Origin: Colwellia sp. TT2012
GTDB lineage: Bacteria; Pseudomonadota; Gammaproteobacteria; Enterobacterales; Alteromonadaceae
NCBI RefSeq assembly: GCF_001440345.1
Contig: NZ_LJYX01000021.1
Span: 186,001 to 250,000 of the forward strand
Direction: 5' to 3'
DNA length: 64,000 nt
The notes beneath the pieces were generated by a model. That model saw nothing but the letters and a program-made list of their open reading frames with translations, made no database searches and had not been told where the DNA came from. Positions 47,170-55,483 of the stretch are shown piece after piece (position 1 is the stretch's first letter; each line of letters opens with the position of its first letter). A program made the translations under genes and the position numbers.

Positions 47170-48594
47170 CTAGAAACCAAATAAGCTGACCGCGAAAAAT
47201 TTTGTCGCTACCGTATTAATGAAAATAAGTAAAACAATGGCAGGAATAAAAGTACCCAGTGAGAAGTTAATATATTTTTCCACCCATGAGCCCTTATAGT
47301 TTTCATTACCAATACTTAATTCTGCAGATAATTGCTTCTTCTTCCAGCGATAACTAACAAACACACACAATAAAAAGCCATTTAACGGTAAAATAGTATC
47401 GTAGAAAACATCATAAATAACATCAAAAAATGACTTAGTGCCGCCAGCATAGGAAGTGAACTCAGTAAAAAATGGCACCATACCGAAGGATGCGGTGGCA
47501 AATAAAGTTAATACTCCAGCAGTAACGGTTAAATAACCTAAGGCTTTTTTACGGGTTTGTTTTTTCTCAGTAACCAAGTAGGACACAGGTACTTCGATAA
47601 TAGAGACTAAGGAGGTGATAGCAGCAAAAAAGACTAATAAGAAGAAGAATGCCGCCACTGCACTGGCACCAACATAACCAATTGATGTTTGCAGCGCTAA
47701 AAATATTTTCGGTAAAAAAGTAAATATTAAGGAAACTGAACTGTCACTCAACTCACTGGGATCGATATCAGGGTTAAATGAAAATACCGCCGGTAGAATC
47801 ATTAAGCCGGCGATAAATGCCACGGCAGTATCAGTAATCGCAACCAACTTGGCAGAATTTGGAATATTAGTTTCTTTATTTATATAGGAGCCATAGGTCA
47901 GTAAAATCCCCATACCTAAAGACAAGGAGAAAAAGGCCTGCGATAAGGCGCCATTAACCACGCTCGGCGTTATCTTGCTCATATCTGGCACCAAGAAGAA
48001 GGTCACTCCGGCCATGGCATTATCAAGGGTTAAGACAAAGATAACCATGATAATAAGCATCACCAGTAACGTCGGCATTAAGATTTTAGCGGCTTTTTCA
48101 ATGCCATCTTTTACCCCAGCAGCAAGTATAAAGCTGACAATCCCTGCGACCGCTACTAAAGCAATATACAAGTAAGGGCTATTAATAAACTCACCAAAAC
48201 CAGCGTCACTTGCTAGGAAATCTAAATGTCCCGTTAGTGTTAACACAATATAGCCAAATATCCATACCGTAATCACCATATAAAAAACAGCAATCATAAA
48301 GGGAGTTAACACCCCTAAAAAACCAGCAGCACTCCAAAATTTACTACCATGGCTTAAGGTTTTAAATGCGCCGACAGGTTCTTTTTCCGTGTTACGACCA
48401 ACGGCCATTTCAGCAATCATTACCGGTAAACAAATAAGAAATACAAAAAGTGTATACAGAAGCAAAAAAGCTCCGCCACCATTTTTCGCGGCATTAACCG
48501 GAAAACCGACTAAATTACCAATACCCACCGCAGAGCCTGCGGCCGCTAATATAAATCCCATTCGTGAGCTAAAGTGCTCTCTAGAAGCCGACAT
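47170..48594 (-). CDS. Sodium-dependent neurotransmitter-symporter (SNF/NSS) family transporter
   Basis: The 474-residue inner-membrane protein has about 11-12 membrane helices. Helix 1 carries the sodium and substrate site GSAVGIGNLVGFPV, the NSS hallmark. Substrate is likely an amino acid or small amine. No partner genes are adjacent. Monocistronic, with a terminator. Confidence 0.94.
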   Translation of the reverse strand: MSASREHFSSRMGFILAAAGSAVGIGNLVGFPVNAAKNGGGAFLLLYTLFVFLICLPVMIAEMAVGRNTEKEPVGAFKTLSHGSKFWSAAGFLGVLTPFMIAVFYMVITVWIFGYIVLTLTGHLDFLASDAGFGEFINSPYLYIALVAVAGIVSFILAAGVKDGIEKAAKILMPTLLVMLIIMVIFVLTLDNAMAGVTFFLVPDMSKITPSVVNGALSQAFFSLSLGMGILLTYGSYINKETNIPNSAKLVAITDTAVAFIAGLMILPAVFSFNPDIDPSELSDSSVSLIFTFLPKIFLALQTSIGYVGASAVAAFFFLLVFFAAITSLVSIIEVPVSYLVTEKKQTRKKALGYLTVTAGVLTLFATASFGMVPFFTEFTSYAGGTKSFFDVIYDVFYDTILPLNGFLLCVFVSYRWKKKQLSAELSIGNENYKGSWVEKYINFSLGTFIPAIVLLIFINTVATKFFAVSLFGF

Positions 48595-48826
48595 ACTTAC
48601 CCTTTTTTATAATTATTATGATAACGTGATTAAACTGCACTACCGATGCTAACAAGCTTTAGTAACTTTGTCTTGTTTTTAGCTAAGCTTTGCTTTTACC
48701 AAGAAAATACCAAAGTGGCACTGTGTATATTCTTGATTACACACTCAAATACAGCAGGTCACTTGTTAGCTTTTTGAACTGTTATCAGGTAAAACACAGA
48801 TAACTAATTTTTAGGTCAAACATTTA

Positions 48827-49723
48827 ATGAAAAATTCGCTCATCATTATCACGTTGTTATCTTTTTTTTGCTATTGCCCAACGAGTAATGCGCAAAAGAA
48901 AATATACTGGTTCAGCGACAATACCAAGGAGTATATTCAGTCAATAAAAACCTCGAGTGTGCCAAGTTCTATGGTAATAGATACCACCCGCTTATTGCTG
49001 GCTTCCTTACCTCAATACCAATTTAACCTTGAGTTTGCCCAAAGCCCAAGTATTGCGCGCTTATTAAAAAAACTGCCCAACAGTTGCGCACCTAACCGGA
49101 TTAAAACACCGGAGCGACTAAAAGATAATATTTATAGTTCACCGCTTAATATTGCACTGAATTTACGCCTATATTATAAAAAGAGGGAAGCATCGAGCAT
49201 TTTACCTAAAAACGCACTTGATAATAATAAGCGCTTAAAATCATTAGCGGCGTTATTTACCGGTAAATCTACCTATACTTTAGGCATTGATGAAGGCCGC
49301 TCTTTAGGGGGGTTCTTAGATAAACAAATCGCTACTTTGGAGCAACATAATCTAATAATTAGGAGTGGCGGTGAAGCGACTACTTCCCTGGTTAAAATGC
49401 TATTAAAAGAGCGGATAGATTACATCGTTGATTATCCGGTTAGTGTCAATAAAGCGTTAAAACATTTACCAACCGCCTTGCCACTAGCCTCAGTAGAAAT
49501 AGCGGGTTCTCCGGGTTATATTGTTGGTTATGTCGCTTGTCATAAAGGCCCTTTAGGCCAGCAAGTTATCAAAGATATTAATCAATCACTACAAAAACTT
49601 TATCTTAGTTACCCGTTTTATCAGGCACACACACGTTATTTGGCCAGCAACGATGTAGTCAACTTTAATCAAGCTTATCAAGCCGTGTTTAAAGTGAAAA
49701 TACCGCTAAAAAATGACCCTTAA
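48827..49723 (+). CDS. Exported solute-binding-like protein (TIGR02285 type)
   Basis: This 298-residue protein has a signal peptide (to about SNAQ) and the two-lobed fold of family 3 substrate-binding proteins, with a hydrophobic IYWFSDNTKEY start and the LGIDEGRSLGG and RIDYIVDYPVS segments. It resembles the TIGR02285 family often found in Alteromonadales, whose ligand is unknown. No transporter genes are adjacent. The ATG at 48827 is preceded by a weak site. Confidence 0.7.
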   Translation: MKNSLIIITLLSFFCYCPTSNAQKKIYWFSDNTKEYIQSIKTSSVPSSMVIDTTRLLLASLPQYQFNLEFAQSPSIARLLKKLPNSCAPNRIKTPERLKDNIYSSPLNIALNLRLYYKKREASSILPKNALDNNKRLKSLAALFTGKSTYTLGIDEGRSLGGFLDKQIATLEQHNLIIRSGGEATTSLVKMLLKERIDYIVDYPVSVNKALKHLPTALPLASVEIAGSPGYIVGYVACHKGPLGQQVIKDINQSLQKLYLSYPFYQAHTRYLASNDVVNFNQAYQAVFKVKIPLKNDP

Positions 49724-49819
49724 AAAGTAAAGGCTAAAAATGAACGCTGATTATTTATTAGTCAATAACGCAGAAAATCGTTAGTTCAGTGCCATAAACA
49801 CTCACTGAGCCTAGATGAA

Positions 49820-50662
49820 TTATCTAGAAAAAAGTTTTGGATTCATAATCGATAAAATACTGGTCGCTTCTTTTTCAGCATACTCAGCAGCTTGCGCTAG
49901 ATCCTCAGTAGATAAGCCTAGTGGTCGACATAAAGATTCATCAATAATATCATCATAACAAAACTCATCACTGTGACTATCAATTAACGCCAGTCGGGAA
50001 GCTAAATTCAAAATTTTGACATCTTGATTAATTTCAATACTTGAGGCAGCATGAAAATGGCGAATAGGTAAGATGATTTTTTCAGGCAGTTGCCAAATTT
50101 TTAGTAAATCCGCTGACACATCGGTATAGGTAAAACCTAAGGCAAGCTCTTGCAACTGCCATGGCAGCTGATTTTTATTATATTTCTCACAACGCTGAGC
50201 AAGTTCAGGGTTTAGTTTAGCGACCAATAACTCGCCAAAGTTTTGTAATAAGCCGGCAATAAATAAACGCTCAATATCACGCTTGCCTGCACTAATGGCA
50301 AGGTTTTTAGAAGCCAGACCACAATAAACACTCATCCGCCAAAAGCGTTTTAAGTCAATGGCTTGATTGGCAAAGTGCTTAAAAGCTGAGGCGGCAACAT
50401 CGACCAACATCATAGTATAAATAGCTTGTGTGCCAATAATGGTAATCGCACGCGAGATAGTACTAATTTCACCTGGGAAACTATAAATAGCACTGTTGGC
50501 TATTTGTAATAGTCGCGAGGTCATCGAGGGATCAATACCAATAACATCGGCAAAATCTGCAATTTGCGCGCTGTCATCGGCCATTAAGGCTTTTACTTTA
50601 AAGCAGGCATCTGGCAGAGCAAACGAGCCATTAGCTTGTAATGCATAATCATGTGCGTTCAT
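49820..50662 (-). CDS. HDOD domain protein, paralogue of 41009
   Basis: The 280-residue protein shares the layout of the protein at 41009: MNAHDYALQANGSFALPD, then IDPSMTSRLLQIANSAIYSF, ISRAITIIG and IAGLLQNFGELLV. HDOD proteins take part in regulatory signalling, often in chemotaxis or biofilm control. I placed the start at ATG 50662, with AAGGAG upstream; a longer frame to 50746 is not supported. Confidence 0.9.
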   Translation of the reverse strand: MNAHDYALQANGSFALPDACFKVKALMADDSAQIADFADVIGIDPSMTSRLLQIANSAIYSFPGEISTISRAITIIGTQAIYTMMLVDVAASAFKHFANQAIDLKRFWRMSVYCGLASKNLAISAGKRDIERLFIAGLLQNFGELLVAKLNPELAQRCEKYNKNQLPWQLQELALGFTYTDVSADLLKIWQLPEKIILPIRHFHAASSIEINQDVKILNLASRLALIDSHSDEFCYDDIIDESLCRPLGLSTEDLAQAAEYAEKEATSILSIMNPKLFSR

Positions 50663-50777
50663 AGTAGCTCCTTGAGATAAGTCATTTAAAAGTCTATACC
50701 TTAAATATATAGCAAAGCTACTTGCGCTTAACAATATTAATTTCATCTTGAAATCAGGTGATTACCCTAAATTCAAG

Positions 50778-51254
50778 CTAGTCTAACGGTACACCACTGT
50801 CATGCTTAATATGCTCTGTCACCATGTAAGTGCTCGTTTGCGCTATGGCTGGTAAGTCGGCGATTTTTTCTAATACCAGACGGTAACCTTCCATATCAGC
50901 AAAACGAATTTTCAACAGATAATCATAACCACCGGCAATCAAATGACATTCAACCACTTCTTTAATGGTTACCACGGCATTTTTAAATAGTTTGAAGGTA
51001 TCTGAGGTGGTGCGGTTTAGGGTAACTTGCACAAAAGCTGTCATGCCATAATTGAGTTTACTCGCACATAACAAGGCGCCATAACGTTCAATATAACCTT
51101 CGTTTTCTAAGCGTCTGACACGATCTAGACAAGGACTGGCACTCAAGTTAACCTTTTTAGCTAACTCAACATTAGAAATTCTGCCGTCTGCTTGTAGCGT
51201 AGATAAAATGACCTTATCGATACGGTCTAGGGGCTTTATTTTGTTAATAGTCAT
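50778..51254 (-). CDS. Lrp/AsnC family transcriptional regulator
   Basis: The 158-residue protein has an N-terminal helix-turn-helix (LDRIDKVILSTLQADGRI... VNLSASPCLDRVRRLE) and a C-terminal ligand-binding RAM domain (VVECHLIAGGYDYLLKI). It lies downstream of putA on the same strand. Lrp-type regulators next to putA commonly activate proline degradation, so a PutR-like role is plausible. Confidence 0.9.
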   Translation of the reverse strand: MTINKIKPLDRIDKVILSTLQADGRISNVELAKKVNLSASPCLDRVRRLENEGYIERYGALLCASKLNYGMTAFVQVTLNRTTSDTFKLFKNAVVTIKEVVECHLIAGGYDYLLKIRFADMEGYRLVLEKIADLPAIAQTSTYMVTEHIKHDSGVPLD

Positions 51255-51337
51255 ATCAGCATGATTAAATAGGGGGTATTGTTAATATTGCCATATTAAT
51301 ATTAGTAAAAGAATAACCTCAGTAAAAAAAACACAAA

Positions 51338-51380
51338 TAAAAACGCGAACTTTACTGGCCAGTAAAAGTTCGCGTTTTAT
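51338..51380 (-). terminator. Strong terminator after putA
   Basis: A stem of about 19 bp (51340-51358 with 51359-51378), with little or no loop, runs into T residues on the minus strand, 36 bases beyond the putA stop. It separates putA from the Lrp-type gene. Confidence 0.9.
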
Positions 51381-51413
51381 GTTAATTAACGACTAAGTTG
51401 TTATGGCAACTAA

Positions 51414-54400
51414 CTAGTCCTCCTCAACCAGAGTCATTAATGAAGTATTACCTCCAGAAGCTGTGGTATCTATGCTGATGGTTTTTTCCGTCAGTAAACG
51501 CTGAATTAAATTATCAAAATACTCAGAACTTATTACCGGTAAAATAGCGCCAACACGTTGTGCTAATTTTTCACTGACATAGTGTTTACTTTCACAATGA
51601 CTATCAACGACCACACCCGATAAAGCTGGATGGCTAAGCAGTGTTTCTAAATGACATAATTTAGCTACTTGGAAAACATCTTTACCCGCGCCAGTAGTAA
51701 TAAATTTTTCTCTAAAGGCCAACGCTTCTTGGTAGAACAAGTCAGAAACAACCGTAACTACCGTATTTCCCGTAGCAAGCGCTGTTACTATAGACAGCAC
51801 CCAGAAGTGGAAACTAACCTTTTCATCGGCATAACAAATAATATTGCCGCGGTTTTCTAAGTAAAGGATATTTGATTCACCTGTAGGTCCAGGTAATTCT
51901 TGCGGATTTTTCAACCGTTTTTCAATACTAATTAGCTGTGAGCGTGCGGCTGCTAGGGTACGGTTTAAATCATCGGCTAAATCATCAACAATTTCAACGT
52001 GAGCAATTTTAGCAAGTAACTGACGTACACAAGAAATCCGGGTAATTAGCTCAGCTGAGCGCCACTCTTTCTCTGCCCAGTTAGCTTTGTCCATTATGCG
52101 TGTTGCTTCATGTTTATCAGCAGCACTGCCCGTTAAAGTAGCAATTTTCTCTGCCGGAAATTTAAAGGCGTGAGTATCTGGCGTGGCTTTTTCTTTGACT
52201 AAACGAGTTAGGTAGTTTGGACCACCTGCTTTAGGACCAGTGCCAGAAAGGCTACGACCACCAAAAGGTTGTACACCAACAATAGCGCCAATCATATTAC
52301 GGTTAATATATATATTACCAGCACGCGATAATTTGGCTAACTCAATGGCTCTATTCTCTATACGTGTATGAATACCCATAGTGAGACCAAAACCAGTGCC
52401 ATTAATTTTATCAACAACACTTTCAATTTCATTACCTTTAAAGCGAACAATATGCACACACGGACCAAAAACTTCTTGCTTTAATACACTAATATCATCA
52501 ATTTCATATAAGCGTGGTGCAAAGAAGAAGTGACCATCTTCAGCCACTACTTCATCAGAAAACTCACATTGGTATAATAACTTACCGTGTGACTTCATAT
52601 AATCGGCATGAGCATTTAGCGCATCAAGTGCTTTTTGATCGATCACTGGGCCAATATCCGTACTTAATTTCGCTGGGTTACCAACATGTAATTCCGCTAA
52701 GGCACCTTGTAACATGCTAATAACTTGCTCAGCAATATCTTCTTGTAAAAACAGTACCCGCAGCGCAGAACAACGTTGGCCAGCACTTTGGAAACCTGAT
52801 GAGATCACATCGTCGACCACTTGCTCAGGTAACGCGGTGGAGTCCACTATCATACAGTTTTGGCCACCAGTCTCGGCAATTAATGGCACTTGCTCACCAC
52901 CACGTTCAGCCAAGGTTTGCGAAATTAGTGTCCCTGTTTCGGTAGAGCCAGTAAACATAACCGCTTGGATACGGCTATCAGGAATAATGGTATTACCTAC
53001 CGCACTACCGCGAGCAATTACCACTTGCACTACGTTTTCAGGTAAGCCTACCGACTTCATCAGTTCAATGGTGCGCAGTGCAATTAAACCGGTTTGTTCC
53101 GCAGGTTTTGCCAAAACAGTATTCCCCGTGGCAATAGCGGCGGCAACTTGCCCTAAGAAAATAGCCAGTGGGAAGTTCCATGGGCTAATACATAACACCA
53201 CACCCCGTGGTGTTAGTCTTTCATCGTCATTTAATTCAATAGCGCGGGCGGCGTAGTAGCGACAAAAATCAACGGCTTCACGTACTTCATCAATACCATC
53301 TTGGGCGACTTTACCTGCTTCTTTGATACACAAAGCAATGAGCTCATCCATATGGCGTTCTATAATATCAGCAATCCGACCAAGTAACTCGGCACGTTCA
53401 GCTACTGGCGTTGTTGACCAAGTGTTAAAAGCCGTTTCAGCCTTATCAATCATCGCCAACATATCATCTTTGCTGGCATGTTGATGAAAACCTATAATTT
53501 CACTACGATTAGCTGGATTCCTTACCGCTTTAGCTCCTTCAGGTACCTCACTTTCAGTAAGTAAGTGCTCAACAAACCAAGTATCTAAGGCCGCTTTTAA
53601 TGGCATTATTTCATTAATATCGGTTAAATCTAAACCTTTAGAATTATTACGGCCTTGCTCACCTTCACCTTGGTAAAGATCCATTGGCAGTGTTATTTGA
53701 TTATTGTATTTAACTTTTAAGCGCAGGGTTTTCTCTACTGGATCTTCTAATAAGTTTTCAACCGGTTGCGAATTATCAACAATGGCATTAACAAATGACG
53801 AGTTAGCACCATTTTCCAATAAGCGGCGCACCAAATAGGCCAGTAAGTCTTCATGATGCCCTACTGGGGCATAAATTCGACATTGAATGCCTTCCTCTCT
53901 AACAATTTGATCATACAAAGAATCACCCATGCCATGTAGACATTGGAATTCAAAGCCCTCTTTATCATCACCTGCTAGCTCAACAATGGTTGCCGCAGTA
54001 TAGGCATTATGCGTAGCAAATTGTGGATAGATAGTATCGCGGTATTCTAGTAATTTGTTGGCACAAGCATGATAAGAAACATCGGTCGAAGATTTACGAG
54101 TGAAAACAGGAAAATGACTTAAGCCATCTTTTTGGGCATTTTTAATCTCAGTATCCCAATAAGCCCCTTTAACTAAACGCACCATCATTTTTCGTTTAGT
54201 GCGCAAGGTTAATTCACGTAACCAATCTACCACAAAAATGGCCCGCTTTTGGTAAGCTTGTAGCGCTATACCAAAGCCTTGCCAATCACCTAAGTCACTA
54301 TCACTAAACACAGCTTCAATAATATCTAAGGAGATTTCTAAACGCTCGGATTCTTCAGCGTCAACCGTTAAACCAATATTGTATTGCTTAGCTTGTAAAC

Positions 54401-55241
54401 ATAGCGCCTTTAACTTAGGAACTATTTCTGCCATTACCCGTGCTTTATGAGAAAACTCATAACGTGGGTGAATGGCAGATAATTTAATTGAAATACCTGG
54501 CACTTTACGTGGATCGTTCTTACCTGAAGCAAGAGCTACCTCACCAATAGCAGTGATGGCGTCTTGATAGGCTTTAAGGTACCTATCAGCATCGGCCATA
54601 GTACGCGCCCCCTCACCCAGCATATCGTATGAATAGACATAACCTTGCTGTTCTTTGATAGCTGCGCGTACAGTAGCGGCTTTAATGGTTTCACCCATGA
54701 CAAACTGCTTACCCATAATTTTCATGGCATAGTTCATAGAGGTACGAATAACGGGCTCACCTAGACGACCAATGATCTTCTTCAATAAACCAAATTGGTC
54801 TTTTTTACGTTTATCAGCATAATCGACCATAGAGCCAGTAATTAATAAGCCCCATGATGATGCATTCACAAAAATAGAGTCACTGGCGCCTAAGTGTGAG
54901 CTCCATTGACCTTGAGAAATTTTATCGCGAATAAGTTCATCTTGAGTGTGTTTATCTGGTACACGTAATAACGCTTCCGCCAAACACATCAATACCACAC
55001 CTTCTTCTGATGAAAGTGAATACTCATTAAGCAACGCATCAATGGCGCCATTACCTTCTTGGTCTTGACGAATTTGTAACACCATTTTACGGGCACGTTC
55101 CCAAGCACGACTACGTGCGCTAACATTGACTTCTGCAGCAGGGAGAATATGGTCAACGGCAACATTTTCATCTATACGATAAAATTCACGGATTTTTTGT
55201 CTAATTGGGCAATCGGTAATTAATGAACCAGTATAAAGCAT
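51414..55241 (-). CDS. putA: Bifunctional proline dehydrogenase/P5C dehydrogenase PutA
   Basis: PutA oxidises proline to glutamate with FAD and NAD+. The 1275-residue protein has the PRODH domain (VDAEESERLE, RLVKGAYWDTEI, about 280-360) and the ALDH domain (FTGSTETG, ETGGQNCMIVD, catalytic Cys in GQRCSALRVL, about residue 822), followed by an ALDH-like C-terminal domain as in long PutAs. It starts MLYTGSLITDCPIR and lacks the N-terminal ribbon-helix-helix DNA-binding domain of E. coli PutA, so it cannot repress its own gene. Start ATG at 55241 has GAGGAAAT upstream. Confidence 0.97.
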   Translation of the reverse strand: MLYTGSLITDCPIRQKIREFYRIDENVAVDHILPAAEVNVSARSRAWERARKMVLQIRQDQEGNGAIDALLNEYSLSSEEGVVLMCLAEALLRVPDKHTQDELIRDKISQGQWSSHLGASDSIFVNASSWGLLITGSMVDYADKRKKDQFGLLKKIIGRLGEPVIRTSMNYAMKIMGKQFVMGETIKAATVRAAIKEQQGYVYSYDMLGEGARTMADADRYLKAYQDAITAIGEVALASGKNDPRKVPGISIKLSAIHPRYEFSHKARVMAEIVPKLKALCLQAKQYNIGLTVDAEESERLEISLDIIEAVFSDSDLGDWQGFGIALQAYQKRAIFVVDWLRELTLRTKRKMMVRLVKGAYWDTEIKNAQKDGLSHFPVFTRKSSTDVSYHACANKLLEYRDTIYPQFATHNAYTAATIVELAGDDKEGFEFQCLHGMGDSLYDQIVREEGIQCRIYAPVGHHEDLLAYLVRRLLENGANSSFVNAIVDNSQPVENLLEDPVEKTLRLKVKYNNQITLPMDLYQGEGEQGRNNSKGLDLTDINEIMPLKAALDTWFVEHLLTESEVPEGAKAVRNPANRSEIIGFHQHASKDDMLAMIDKAETAFNTWSTTPVAERAELLGRIADIIERHMDELIALCIKEAGKVAQDGIDEVREAVDFCRYYAARAIELNDDERLTPRGVVLCISPWNFPLAIFLGQVAAAIATGNTVLAKPAEQTGLIALRTIELMKSVGLPENVVQVVIARGSAVGNTIIPDSRIQAVMFTGSTETGTLISQTLAERGGEQVPLIAETGGQNCMIVDSTALPEQVVDDVISSGFQSAGQRCSALRVLFLQEDIAEQVISMLQGALAELHVGNPAKLSTDIGPVIDQKALDALNAHADYMKSHGKLLYQCEFSDEVVAEDGHFFFAPRLYEIDDISVLKQEVFGPCVHIVRFKGNEIESVVDKINGTGFGLTMGIHTRIENRAIELAKLSRAGNIYINRNMIGAIVGVQPFGGRSLSGTGPKAGGPNYLTRLVKEKATPDTHAFKFPAEKIATLTGSAADKHEATRIMDKANWAEKEWRSAELITRISCVRQLLAKIAHVEIVDDLADDLNRTLAAARSQLISIEKRLKNPQELPGPTGESNILYLENRGNIICYADEKVSFHFWVLSIVTALATGNTVVTVVSDLFYQEALAFREKFITTGAGKDVFQVAKLCHLETLLSHPALSGVVVDSHCESKHYVSEKLAQRVGAILPVISSEYFDNLIQRLLTEKTISIDTTASGGNTSLMTLVEED

Positions 55242-55260
55242 GGCTATTTCCTCAAAGGCG

Positions 55261-55278
55261 AGCAGGTTAAATCCTGCT
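55261..55278. promoter_or_regulatory. Dyad in the putA leader
   Basis: AGCAGG and CCTGCT form a perfect 6-bp inverted repeat with a 6-base spacer, just upstream of the ribosome site of putA. It could be an operator or a small RNA hairpin. No function is shown. Confidence 0.35.
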
Positions 55279-55483
55279 TTAGTTATAGTCGAATACCTAT
55301 TAATAAAAATATTATTAGTAAATGACAATATTAAATTTATAAGTGCATTCTAGGAGAGCAGCCACAGAATGTGCTGGTTAATTTTGGGGGTTTCTGAATT
55401 TTTATAGGGAATAATATTAAGTTGACAGCAGAATATACTGAAAAACTCTAGTTAGCTGACTTGCAGCAGTAATGACTAGTCGG

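Noticed and set aside
52714..53256. A 180-codon open frame on the plus strand inside putA
   Set aside because: It runs opposite to the ALDH domain, has no family likeness and is explained by the codon bias of putA.
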